Shown piece by piece: positions 7,816-16,378 of a stretch of 64,000 nucleotides of DNA; the first letter of the stretch is position 1; each line of letters opens with the position of its first letter. The translations under genes and the position numbers were made by a program. The DNA lies in contig CAZBZP010000008.1 in assembly GCA_964496435.1 (NCBI GenBank), positions 49,783 to 113,782 of the forward strand, in the 5' to 3' direction. The DNA is from Berkiella sp964496435 (GTDB lineage: Bacteria > Pseudomonadota > Gammaproteobacteria > Berkiellales > Berkiellaceae). The notes beneath the pieces were generated by a model that was not told the DNA's origin, made no database searches, and saw only the letters and a list, made by a program, of their open reading frames with translations.

Positions 7816-10668
7816 ATGGATAAGATAAGTATTAGAGGTGCACGCACACATAACCTCAAATCCGTGAATTTAACCTTGCCGCGAGATAAGCTGATAGTGA
7901 TAACGGGCCTGTCGGGCTCTGGTAAGTCTTCTTTGGCTTTTGACACCCTCTATGCTGAGGGGCAGCGCCGCTACGTTGAGTCCTTATCTTCCTATGCCAG
8001 ACAATTTTTGTCTGTGATGGAAAAGCCGGATGTTGATCATATTGAAGGTCTTTCCCCTGCCATTTCGATTGAACAAAAAACAACCTCACATAACCCCCGT
8101 TCAACAGTGGGCACTGTTACTGAGTTATACGATTATCTTAGGGTGCTTTTTGCACGCGCAGGCCAACCAAGATGCCCTGATCACGACTTGCCCTTAGAAG
8201 CACAAACCGTCAGTCAGATGGTTGATCATGTTTTAGCACAACCAGAAGATAGTAAAGCCCTATTGCTTGCGCCCGTTGTGCGTGAACGTAAAGGTGAGCA
8301 TGTGCAAACCTTAGAGCATTTAAAAAACAATGGTTTTGTACGCGTGCGTATCAACGGCAAGCTTTATGATATTGATGAAGCACCAAAACTCGATTTACGC
8401 AAAAAACACACTATTGAAGTCGTTGTCGATAGAATTAAAGTGCGTCCTGATCTGCGTGCACGTTTAGCAGATTCCTTTGAAACGGCATTAAAACTAAGTG
8501 ATGGCTTAGCCAGAATTCATTGGGTTGATAGCAAAAAAGAAGTTATATTTTCAGCCAAGTACGCCTGTCCTGAATGTGGCTATAACTTAACTGAACTAGA
8601 ACCACGCCTTTTTTCTTTTAATAATCCCGTGGGCGCTTGCCCCAGCTGTGATGGCTTAGGCTCAAAACAGTTTTTTGATCCCAAACGGGTTGTGCACTTA
8701 CCTGATGTCAGCTTAGCTTGTGGCGCTGTGCGTGGCTGGGATAGGCGCAATCAATATTATTTCAGTATGTTAAAGTCTTTAAGCAAACATTATGGCTTTG
8801 ATCTAGATACCCCATTTAAAAATTTACCCAAAGCTATTCAAAATGTGGTGCTTTATGGTAGCGATGAAGAAGAGATTGCTTTTCAATATACCAATGAACG
8901 CGGTGACACGCGCAAGCGCAAACATCCTTTTGAGGGGGTTATTCCTAATTTAGAACGTCGTTATCATGATACCGACTCAGAATTTATCCGCGAAGAATTA
9001 GCACGTTATCTTGCGAATCAGCCCTGCCCTGAATGTGAAGGCTCTCGCTTGCGTAAAGAGGCCCGTTTTGTCTTTATCGGCAAAAAAACCTTGCCTGCTA
9101 TTACCAGCATGGCTATTGGTGATTGTTTAGCTTATTTTCAAAAACTACAATTAACCGGACGGCGCAAAGAAATTGCCGATAAAATTTTAAAAGAGATAAC
9201 AGAACGCTTAAGATTCTTAGTGGATGTTGGCTTAGAATATCTTACCTTGAACCGCACCGCTGAAACCCTATCAGGTGGTGAAGCCCAACGCATTCGTTTA
9301 GCAAGTCAAATCGGCGCAGGTTTAGTCGGCGTGATGTACATTTTAGATGAACCTTCCATTGGTCTGCATCAACGCGATAATGCGCGCTTGCTTGCAACCT
9401 TGCAACATCTGCGTGATATCGGTAACACTGTTATAGTCGTCGAACATGATGAAGATGCGATTTTAATGGCTGATCATGTGGTTGATATTGGCCCTGGTGC
9501 TGGCGTGCATGGTGGTGAAGTTGTTGCCCAGGGAACACCACAAGCCATTAAAAAAACCAAAGAATCGCTGACCGGTCAATATTTAAGTGGCAAATTATCT
9601 ATTCCCGTTCCAAAAGAACGCCGTCCCTTTGATCCACAACGCACAATAAAAATAACCGGTGCCAAAGGTAATAATTTACAAAATTTGAATGTTGAATTTC
9701 CTTTGGGTTTAATGACGTGTATCACTGGCGTTTCAGGTAGCGGAAAATCAACCCTGGTTAATGACACGCTATATCCTATCGCCGCACATGTTTTAAATCA
9801 TGCGGGCCTTAGCCAAACAGCACCTTATGAGAAAATCGCTGGCCTTGAACATTTAGATAAAGTAGTTGGTATTGATCAAAGCCCTATCGGGCGCACTCCA
9901 CGCTCTAATGCTGCAACCTATACTGGTTTATTTACCCATATTCGTGATCTATTTGCCGGCACCAATGAAGCGCGCTCCCGTGGTTATCAGGTAGGACGCT
10001 TTAGTTTTAACGTCAAAGGTGGTCGCTGCGAAGCTTGCGAAGGCGATGGCTTAATTAAAGTCGAAATGCACTTTCTGGCTGATGTTTATGTCTTATGTGA
10101 TGTTTGTAAAGGCAAACGTTATAATGATGAAACTTTACAAGTGCACTATAAAGGTAAAAATATCCACGAAGTTTTAGAAATGACCGTGGAAGATGCTTAT
10201 AGCTTTTTTGAAGCTATTCCTGCAATCGCTCGTAAACTGAAAACATTGATGGATGTTGGCCTTACCTATTTGAAACTCGGACAAAGTGCAACGACATTGT
10301 CAGGTGGTGAAGCGCAGCGCATTAAATTAGCAAAAGAACTTTCAAGACGAGATACTGGCAATACACTGTATATTTTAGATGAGCCCACAACTGGCCTACA
10401 TTTTCATGATGTAAAGCAATTATTGGATGTTTTATTCCACCTGCAATCTTCAGGCAACACAATTGTAATCATTGAACATAATTTGGACGTAATTAAAGTG
10501 GCTGATTGGGTCATTGATCTTGGTCCAGAGGGTGGCGACAAAGGAGGACGTATGATAGCATGCGGCACACCAGAAGAGGTGGCAAAAACCAAAGGCTCAT
10601 ACACCGGCGAATTTCTAGCCCCTATACTCAAAACAAAAAAAGCCAAAACAAAAGAAATTGAATCTTAA
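7816..10668 (+). CDS. uvrA: Excinuclease ABC subunit A
   Basis: 950 residues from the ATG at 7816, which has GGAA 5 bases upstream; the frame is open to a TTG at 7801 but UvrA proteins start near MDKISIRGARTHNLK. UvrA recognises DNA damage in nucleotide excision repair and loads UvrB. Both ABC ATPase modules are intact: Walker A GLSGSGKSS near the start and GVSGSGKST near residue 640, two LSGGEAQR signatures, ILDEPS and ILDEPT Walker B motifs, and zinc sites CPECGYN and CEACEGDG...CDVCKG. The length is normal. Confidence 0.98.
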   Translation: MDKISIRGARTHNLKSVNLTLPRDKLIVITGLSGSGKSSLAFDTLYAEGQRRYVESLSSYARQFLSVMEKPDVDHIEGLSPAISIEQKTTSHNPRSTVGTVTELYDYLRVLFARAGQPRCPDHDLPLEAQTVSQMVDHVLAQPEDSKALLLAPVVRERKGEHVQTLEHLKNNGFVRVRINGKLYDIDEAPKLDLRKKHTIEVVVDRIKVRPDLRARLADSFETALKLSDGLARIHWVDSKKEVIFSAKYACPECGYNLTELEPRLFSFNNPVGACPSCDGLGSKQFFDPKRVVHLPDVSLACGAVRGWDRRNQYYFSMLKSLSKHYGFDLDTPFKNLPKAIQNVVLYGSDEEEIAFQYTNERGDTRKRKHPFEGVIPNLERRYHDTDSEFIREELARYLANQPCPECEGSRLRKEARFVFIGKKTLPAITSMAIGDCLAYFQKLQLTGRRKEIADKILKEITERLRFLVDVGLEYLTLNRTAETLSGGEAQRIRLASQIGAGLVGVMYILDEPSIGLHQRDNARLLATLQHLRDIGNTVIVVEHDEDAILMADHVVDIGPGAGVHGGEVVAQGTPQAIKKTKESLTGQYLSGKLSIPVPKERRPFDPQRTIKITGAKGNNLQNLNVEFPLGLMTCITGVSGSGKSTLVNDTLYPIAAHVLNHAGLSQTAPYEKIAGLEHLDKVVGIDQSPIGRTPRSNAATYTGLFTHIRDLFAGTNEARSRGYQVGRFSFNVKGGRCEACEGDGLIKVEMHFLADVYVLCDVCKGKRYNDETLQVHYKGKNIHEVLEMTVEDAYSFFEAIPAIARKLKTLMDVGLTYLKLGQSATTLSGGEAQRIKLAKELSRRDTGNTLYILDEPTTGLHFHDVKQLLDVLFHLQSSGNTIVIIEHNLDVIKVADWVIDLGPEGGDKGGRMIACGTPEEVAKTKGSYTGEFLAPILKTKKAKTKEIES

Positions 10669-10688
10669 TCATCGAAGAGGAAATAAAC

Positions 10689-10865
10689 ATGTCAAATCAA
10701 GGCCCAGCCCCAATTGCACCTGGTTTTGAAGCTGAAAAAAAGAAAATAAAATATACACTTCAACAATTACAAGCGATTGGTGATCAATGTAAAGATTTAC
10801 CCTGTCCTGCCGCCCTTGAAAGACCACCCTTAGATGTACTAAAAAGATCCCATAAACTAAAATAA
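10689..10865 (+). CDS. Small protein of unknown function (58 aa)
   Basis: It begins 20 bases after uvrA with a clear AGAGG 9 bases before the ATG. The product starts MSNQGPAPIAPGFEAEKKKI, then has a short helical Gln/Leu stretch (TLQQLQAIGDQ), then CKDLPCP, and ends basic (LKRSHKLK). The strong ribosome-binding site and proximity to uvrA support a real gene, possibly co-transcribed with uvrA. It has no signal peptide or membrane segment and no recognised family. Confidence 0.6.
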   Translation: MSNQGPAPIAPGFEAEKKKIKYTLQQLQAIGDQCKDLPCPAALERPPLDVLKRSHKLK

Positions 10866-10997
10866 CTTAAAAACCCTAAAAATTTTTGAAATAGACAATG
10901 GATTGTCTTCCTATTCTTAAAAAACTTGACTTAAACTTCCTTCTCTCTCTATTCTGAAATCTCGGACTTTTAGCTCTTGCAAAGGATTGCGGGCAAA

Positions 10998-12230
10998 ATG
11001 TTATCGCAGACTGTAAATTCTTCCATAGAAATTAAGCGCTTATCAGATAATACGGTGCTAACAATTTCCTTAGAACCCGAAAATAAGTTAGGCCATGGTA
11101 GCTTTGGTTGTGCTTATCATCTTAGCCATCCACTACATCCCGAACTATTGGTTTGCAAAATAATTGATTTACAAGGTAAAAGTGCACATTATCATTTACC
11201 ACCACATCAATTATTACGATTAACTTATCGCGAATTAACTTATCTGAAAAAAGTAAATATGCTAATCGGTTATTGGCATGATGAACAAAATCAGAAAATG
11301 TATGTCTTAATGAAGTTTATTAGAGGCAGACCAGAATATGCTTATAACAAAGTACAGAACCCACAGATTGAATCATGGAGTTTTCGTGCATTGCGTAAAT
11401 TGCACCGTCACGGTATTGCGCATATGGATCCCCATCAAGGTAATTTTCTCATACAAAGGCAACAACAAAGTGCAACAGCAATTGATTTTGGCTTAGCCAA
11501 AGATCATCATTTTTTTAGAGAATTGAGAGATCTATACCGCTATCTTATCAAAAGAAAACAAAGTGCAACCCAAGTGGAACAAGAAGTGGGTTTAACAATA
11601 AACCAACTTATTCAATTTTATAGCGAGGAACTAGCAGAATATATAACAAACAACAAACTGGCAATTGCAAAAAATGTTTTTATATATAGTGCCATTATCG
11701 TTGCGGCAATAAGCGGCGTCAGTGTCTTAGGTGCAGCAAGCTTGATTGCTCAGCAATTAATTCAAAATGTGTTACTCAAAGCCGTTAGTGAACTATTAGA
11801 GGCCGTAGAAGATCATTATGAACTACGTGCTTGGAATCAAATCCATTCACTGAAATATAGACGCTTTTATTATTGTGTCGTCGGCTTGCTGGTTGTCTTG
11901 CAAGGCTTTTTAACCGCCTTAAGTTTATCCAATTTGTATACAAGCGTAGCCCTTGTTTGGCAACAGTGTGTACAACTCGTACTACCACTTGAATTAGCGC
12001 ATATTGCGCTACAAATGAAGCCTTTGGTGCACGCCTTGCATTATTGGAAAGAAGAATGTGAAAAGTATCTTTTTAAGACTTCTTGGGTTAGCTCTTACTA
12101 CCAACATCAAATTGCCCAAGGCTCGGCACATTCTGTGTATTTACCACAATACACGCATTTAACCTCGATTAGCACCGATGATAGCCAACAAAGTCAGAGC
12201 AGCTTAACTTCGAGTATGGTTATCAGATAA
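10998..12230 (+). CDS. Membrane-anchored protein kinase-like protein
   Basis: 410 residues from the ATG at 10998 (frame open to a TTG at 10977). Kinase motifs are nearly canonical for the eukaryotic-like Ser/Thr type: glycine loop LGHGSFGCAYHL (31-42), VCKI with Lys 54, catalytic loop HMDPHQGNF (142-150) with Asp 144 and Asn 149, and DFGLAKD (163-169). The lobe after DFG is very short. Beyond about 220 come two or three hydrophobic segments (about 226-252 and 292-335), then a polar Ser/Gln-rich tail. In the order of segments the kinase lies N-terminal to the membrane part. A secreted effector or a membrane signalling kinase are both possible. Confidence 0.85.
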   Translation: MLSQTVNSSIEIKRLSDNTVLTISLEPENKLGHGSFGCAYHLSHPLHPELLVCKIIDLQGKSAHYHLPPHQLLRLTYRELTYLKKVNMLIGYWHDEQNQKMYVLMKFIRGRPEYAYNKVQNPQIESWSFRALRKLHRHGIAHMDPHQGNFLIQRQQQSATAIDFGLAKDHHFFRELRDLYRYLIKRKQSATQVEQEVGLTINQLIQFYSEELAEYITNNKLAIAKNVFIYSAIIVAAISGVSVLGAASLIAQQLIQNVLLKAVSELLEAVEDHYELRAWNQIHSLKYRRFYYCVVGLLVVLQGFLTALSLSNLYTSVALVWQQCVQLVLPLELAHIALQMKPLVHALHYWKEECEKYLFKTSWVSSYYQHQIAQGSAHSVYLPQYTHLTSISTDDSQQSQSSLTSSMVIR

Positions 12231-12350
12231 CCATTTATTCACGCAAACTTGCCTCCCATCAGAAACACCATGCGTATAGTTGTATAAATAACATATTTAC
12301 ATACAATCCTGGTGATAAATGAAATTGGATTAATGAGTAGAGAGGCATTT

Positions 12351-13127
12351 ATGGCAATCAATGGTCCTATCGGCTGGGCAACATATTTATTAGAAATGTT
12401 AGAACAGACAACAGGCAATAACACTATTACGAATGGCACCCAAGCCATTATAAATAACGGCACACAAATAATCTGCTCAGCTGGTAATGTGCTTTGTGAG
12501 TGGACGGGTGGTCAATATAACTTGCCGCAAGCACTCTGCGAAGCCGTCGCAACATGCCAAGAATATATACCTTTAGATAAACAATATTCCGCACCATTGG
12601 CGCTGGGCATCGTTACGATTGGCGGTTGCTTATATATGTATCAAAACTATGGTGCCAACGATGCTTTAAGCTTAATTAAAAAGATCCTCAAAAAAGAATT
12701 TGGTGATAAATATCTTCAAATATTTAATATCTTTGAAAAGGCCATTAAAGTAGCGATTGATAAACTTATTGAAGATTTCCAAAAGAAATATGCTGAAACT
12801 GCTAAAAATATGAGCGACAATCAAAAAAATGAGCAAAAGAAAGCATTTAGCAAACAGGTGCTCGATTCATTATTAGACAACCTGAGCCAAAACTTGAAGG
12901 GCAACAAGGATGAAATTTTAGCCCATGTTAAAGCACTGAACCCCGAAGTAGGCCAAACAGCAGGCAAGACTGATGCTGTTTCTCAAGCTGAATTGCCAGG
13001 TCAGCAAAAATCCATGCTGGCACCAATCTCACGCGAAAAGGCTGAGAAAAGGGCGAACAAATTTGTGCTTGAAAACTTCATTGGCATTACCCAAGGAATG
13101 AAAAAGAAAAATAAAGTTGCCCACTAA
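12351..13127 (+). CDS. Single-segment membrane protein with helical C-terminus
   Basis: 258 residues from the ATG at 12351, chosen because GAGAGG ends 6 bases before it; upstream in-frame ATG and GTG codons have no such site. The N-terminal 75 residues contain several Cys and Asn/Thr-rich stretches. One membrane segment lies at about 78-100 (APLALGIVTIGGCLYMY). The rest is a Lys/Glu-rich helical region (about 105-185) with coiled-coil character and a basic C-terminus (GMKKKNKVAH). It follows the kinase-like gene by 120 bases on the same strand. Function unknown. Confidence 0.7.
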   Translation: MAINGPIGWATYLLEMLEQTTGNNTITNGTQAIINNGTQIICSAGNVLCEWTGGQYNLPQALCEAVATCQEYIPLDKQYSAPLALGIVTIGGCLYMYQNYGANDALSLIKKILKKEFGDKYLQIFNIFEKAIKVAIDKLIEDFQKKYAETAKNMSDNQKNEQKKAFSKQVLDSLLDNLSQNLKGNKDEILAHVKALNPEVGQTAGKTDAVSQAELPGQQKSMLAPISREKAEKRANKFVLENFIGITQGMKKKNKVAH

Positions 13128-13151
13128 TGGAGGCATCTTTATAAAACGCAT

Positions 13152-13183
13152 AAAAAAGCCAGGTCGAACCTGGCTTTTTTATT
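13152..13183. terminator. Bidirectional intrinsic terminator
   Basis: Stem AGCCAGGT/ACCTGGCT with A6 before and T6 after. It separates the plus-strand gene ending at 13127 from the end of the ribosomal operon (rplQ, minus strand), and can stop both. Confidence 0.92.
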
Positions 13184-13196
13184 TATAGAACAGCAG

Positions 13197-13565
13197 TTAC
13201 TCTGCTACGACTCTATCAACCAATTCAATGATGGCGATAGGAGCGTTGTCACCTGGACGATAACCACATTTTAATACGCGGGTGTAACCACCGGGTCTGT
13301 TGATAGAAGCTGGCCCAATTTCAGTAAATAATTTGGTCACAATTTCTCTATCACGTAAGCGGTTGTACGCTAAACGGCGATTAGCATGTGAATCCACTTT
13401 ACTTAAAGTAATGAGTGGCTCTACCACAGAGCGTAAAGATTTCGCTTTGGGCAAAGTGGTTTTGATAATGCCATGCTTCATCAACGATACAGCCATGTTT
13501 TGAAACATTGCTTTACGGTGAGAGCTTGTACGATTTAGTTTTCGTCCTGATTTTTGATGACGCAT
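13197..13565 (-). CDS. rplQ: 50S ribosomal protein L17
   Basis: 122 residues starting MRHQKSGRKLNRTSSHRKAM, the diagnostic L17 beginning. L17 sits near the peptide exit tunnel. It is the last gene of the alpha operon, after rpoA, and ends 14 bases before the shared terminator. Confidence 0.98.
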   Translation of the reverse strand: MRHQKSGRKLNRTSSHRKAMFQNMAVSLMKHGIIKTTLPKAKSLRSVVEPLITLSKVDSHANRRLAYNRLRDREIVTKLFTEIGPASINRPGGYTRVLKCGYRPGDNAPIAIIELVDRVVAE

Positions 13566-13621
13566 ATTACTCTTCTCATTTTCTAATCTGGTTCGAGTTA
13601 AAAACTCTTCTCAAAAATTTT

Positions 13622-14638
13622 CTAGGTTGTCGTGATGTTTTCTTTCTTTTCTAAACCGGCTGGAGGCCATCCTTCGAGTTTCATACCAAGGGATAGACCT
13701 TTAGCTGCTAAAACATCTTTAATTTCTGTTAAAGATTTTTTGCCAAGGTTAGGTGTTTTTAACAACTCCATTTCGGTACGTTGAATCAAATCACCTATGT
13801 AGTAAATATTTTCCGCTTTTAAGCAATTTGCTGAACGAACGGTTAATTCTAATTCATCAACAGGACGCAACAAGATAGGATCGATACCGACTTCTTTCTT
13901 GGTTTCTGTTGGACGTTCTTGACCTTTCAAATCAACAAATACTGACAATTGCTCAGCTAAGATTGTCGCAGAACGACGAATAGCTTCTTCTGGATCTAAT
14001 GTGCCATTGGTTTCAATGTCGATAATGAGCTTGTCTAAGTCTGTTCTGTTTTCTACACGCGCTCTTTCAACGGTGTAGGTAACACGACGTACAGGACTAA
14101 AAGAAGCATCTAATTGCAAATGACCAATGCTAGCTGATTCTTGATTTTCAGCAGTTTTACGGATGGTAACAGGTTCATACCCACGACCACGCGCCACTGT
14201 AAGAGTCATTTTAATTTTGCCTTGTGGGGCAGTGATATTTGCAATCACATGATCAGGATTTGCCACTTCAACGCTGTTATCAAGCTGAATGTCACCCGCT
14301 TTTACTGGGCCTTGGCCTGATTTTTCTAAGCGTAATTCAACTTCATTCTTGTGCTCACCCAACATCTTAAATGCAATGCCTTTAAGATTAAGCAAAATCT
14401 CGATTACGTCTTCCTGCACACCTTCAATAGTGGTGTACTCATGAAGCACGCCTTCAATTTTGGTCTTAACAACCGCCGCGCCAGGCATACTGCTTAGCAA
14501 AATACGACGTAAAGCATTTCCTAAGGTATGGCCAAAACCACGTTCCAATGGTTCTAAGGTAACCCTGGCCTGATTGCGTCCTTTGTCTTGGACTATAATA
14601 GATCGTGGTTTTAAAAATTCTGCCACCGCACGTTGCAT
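13622..14638 (-). CDS. rpoA: RNA polymerase alpha subunit
   Basis: 338 residues, slightly longer than the usual 329. The N-terminal domain (to about 235) drives dimerisation and beta/beta' assembly, with the LERGFGHTLGNALRRILLSS signature at about 28-47. After a linker, the C-terminal domain (about 255-325: VDELELTVRSANCLKAENIY, then GDLIQRTEMELLKTPNLGKKS) has the helix-hairpin-helix that contacts UP elements and activators. It lies between rpsD and rplQ as in other gammaproteobacteria. Confidence 0.98.
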   Translation of the reverse strand: MQRAVAEFLKPRSIIVQDKGRNQARVTLEPLERGFGHTLGNALRRILLSSMPGAAVVKTKIEGVLHEYTTIEGVQEDVIEILLNLKGIAFKMLGEHKNEVELRLEKSGQGPVKAGDIQLDNSVEVANPDHVIANITAPQGKIKMTLTVARGRGYEPVTIRKTAENQESASIGHLQLDASFSPVRRVTYTVERARVENRTDLDKLIIDIETNGTLDPEEAIRRSATILAEQLSVFVDLKGQERPTETKKEVGIDPILLRPVDELELTVRSANCLKAENIYYIGDLIQRTEMELLKTPNLGKKSLTEIKDVLAAKGLSLGMKLEGWPPAGLEKKENITTT

Positions 14639-14658
14639 GCCATATCCTCCGGTTGAGA

Positions 14659-15273
14659 TTATTTAGAGTAGAGCTCAACTACTAACTGTTCATTAATATC
14701 TGATGGTAATTCATCGCGATCAGGAACGCGCTTGAATTCACCTGACATAGCTTTAGCATCCACTACTACCCATTCAACCCAGCCTTTATCTTCAGCTTGC
14801 TTAAGCGCATCAACAATACGAACTTGTTCGCGTGCGCGCTCACGAATGGAGATAACATCGCCAGGCTTAACTTGGTAGGAAGGAATGTTAACGCCTTTAC
14901 CATTAACCAGGATGGCTTTATGAGAAACTAATTGACGTGCTTCGTTTCTGGTTACTGCGAAACCTAAACGGAATACAACGTTGTCTAAACGTGATTCTAG
15001 CAATTGCAGCAACAATACACCGGTAGCCGCTTTACTACGTGCAGCTTGCTTGTAAAGTCTAACAAACTGTCTTTCCAGAACGCCGTATTTGAAACGTAAC
15101 GCCTGTTTCTCGGTCAATTGTAAACCGTAGTTTGTTTCTCTTTTACGCGCTTGTCCATGTTGTCCTGGACGGGTGTGTATTTTACATTTGGATTCTAAAT
15201 CACGTGTTTTGGTTTCAAGGTCTTTCCCATACCGCCGGGATAATACACACGTTGCTCCGGTATATCTCGCCAT
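14659..15273 (-). CDS. rpsD: 30S ribosomal protein S4
   Basis: 204 residues, standard length. An S4 RNA-binding domain lies at about 94-155 (LESRLDNVVFRLGFAVTRNE, then ARQLVSHKAILVNGKGVN). S4 nucleates 30S body assembly and, in E. coli, represses the alpha operon by binding its mRNA. The gene is in the normal place between rpsK and rpoA. Confidence 0.98.
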   Translation of the reverse strand: MARYTGATCVLSRRYGKDLETKTRDLESKCKIHTRPGQHGQARKRETNYGLQLTEKQALRFKYGVLERQFVRLYKQAARSKAATGVLLLQLLESRLDNVVFRLGFAVTRNEARQLVSHKAILVNGKGVNIPSYQVKPGDVISIRERAREQVRIVDALKQAEDKGWVEWVVVDAKAMSGEFKRVPDRDELPSDINEQLVVELYSK

Positions 15274-15301
15274 AATTAATTCTCACCCAAATCTTTAAAA
15301 T

Positions 15302-15763
15302 TTATACTCGACGCGCTTTAGGAGCTCGGCAACCATTAAAAGGTATGCCCGTCACATCATAGATTGCTGTAATTTGCACAACATCGCGCACTGCACGAAC
15401 AGAAGCATCACGACCTGGACCAGGACCATAAATTCTGACTTCTGCAGATTCGCAACCATAAAGCTCTCTGGCTTTCTGAATTGCTTTTCCTGCTGCTACC
15501 TGCCCTGCAAAGGGAGTGCTTTTACGTGAACCACGGAAGCCGCATCCACCTGCTGTTGCCCATGACAGCGTATTACCTTTAACGTCAGTAACGTTAATTA
15601 AGGTGTTATTGAAAGAGGCATAGACGTGTACGATTACATCGGATATTACACGCTTAGTCTTTCTTTTAAGACGCCCCTGACCTTTGCCTGCTGCGCCCGC
15701 AGCACCACCTGTTGAGCCGCCTTGTTCAGTGGATTCTTCTATTACTTGAGTGCTTTCTGACAT
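15302..15763 (-). CDS. rpsK: 30S ribosomal protein S11, extended and divergent
   Basis: 153 residues instead of about 129. The core is clear S11 (VYASFNNTLINVTD; GFRGSRKSTPFA; GPGPGRDASVRAV; NGCRAPKARRV), but a Ser/Glu/Gly-rich extension of some 25 residues precedes it. Several usually constant positions also differ, e.g. GGCGFRG for GGSGFRG. S11 forms part of the 30S platform near the mRNA exit and the Shine-Dalgarno helix. The frame has no internal ATG between the extension and the core, so the extension is probably real. Confidence 0.96.
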   Translation of the reverse strand: MSESTQVIEESTEQGGSTGGAAGAAGKGQGRLKRKTKRVISDVIVHVYASFNNTLINVTDVKGNTLSWATAGGCGFRGSRKSTPFAGQVAAGKAIQKARELYGCESAEVRIYGPGPGRDASVRAVRDVVQITAIYDVTGIPFNGCRAPKARRV

Positions 15764-15790
15764 TTTTTAATCCAGCTAATTTAGAACTAA

Positions 15791-16171
15791 CTAATCTTTC
15801 TTGGCATCTTTGGCAATTCGATTACCACGAGGCCCTTTACGTGTACGCGCATTGGTTCGCGTTCTTTGGCCTCTTAAAGGCAATCCTGCACGATGTCTTT
15901 TACCACGGTAACAGCCGATGTCTCTTAAGCGCTTAATACGCATAGAGATTTCACGGCGTAAATCACCTTCGGTTAAAAAGCCCGCAACTGCTTCTTGCAG
16001 CTTACGTACAGCTTCATCATCTAATTCTTTTACTTTTGTGGTAGTAGCTACACCTACTTTCTCACAAAGCATGATAGCGCGAGTGTTTCCAATACCATAA
16101 ACACTTTGCAAAGCAACACGAATATGCTTATTGGGCTCCAGTGGTACGTTCTGTATTCGAACAGCAGACAT
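15791..16171 (-). CDS. rpsM: 30S ribosomal protein S13
   Basis: 126 residues (E. coli 118). The helix-turn motif SVYGIGNTRAIMLCEKVGV and the basic tail GLPLRGQRTRTNARTRKG identify S13, which contacts the P-site tRNA and bridges to the 50S head. The N-terminus (MSAVRIQNVPLEPNKHIRVA) departs from the common MARIAGVNIP form, matching the divergence seen in neighbouring rpsK. A 73-base gap separates it from rpmJ. Confidence 0.97.
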   Translation of the reverse strand: MSAVRIQNVPLEPNKHIRVALQSVYGIGNTRAIMLCEKVGVATTTKVKELDDEAVRKLQEAVAGFLTEGDLRREISMRIKRLRDIGCYRGKRHRAGLPLRGQRTRTNARTRKGPRGNRIAKDAKKD

Positions 16172-16244
16172 GAATAGCTCCTAAAAATGACCCTGGCGCA
16201 GAAGACGAAACAGAGTACTGCACCTATGAATAAAAATCAATGAT

Positions 16245-16373
16245 TTAACCCTGTCGCTGCTTATGGCGTGGGTTATCTTTACAAATAACAAACAAAGCTT
16301 TCTTGTTTCTTTTGGTTCTGCTAACAATTGAGCAGCCCTTACACATTTTTTTAATCGATGCGCGCACTTTCAT
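16245..16373 (-). CDS. rpmJ: 50S ribosomal protein L36
   Basis: A 42-residue protein found by reading the gap between secY and rpsM: MKVRASIKKMCKGCSIVSRT ... CKDNPRHKQRQG. The zinc ligands Cys 11, Cys 14, Cys 31 and His 37 are present, so this is the zinc-binding type. It is about four residues longer than the usual 37-38, owing to a Lys/Arg/Asn insertion (TKRNKKA) before the third ligand. It begins 5 bases after the secY stop codon, the standard position. Confidence 0.95.
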   Translation of the reverse strand: MKVRASIKKMCKGCSIVSRTKRNKKALFVICKDNPRHKQRQG

Positions 16374-16378
16374 TACAT

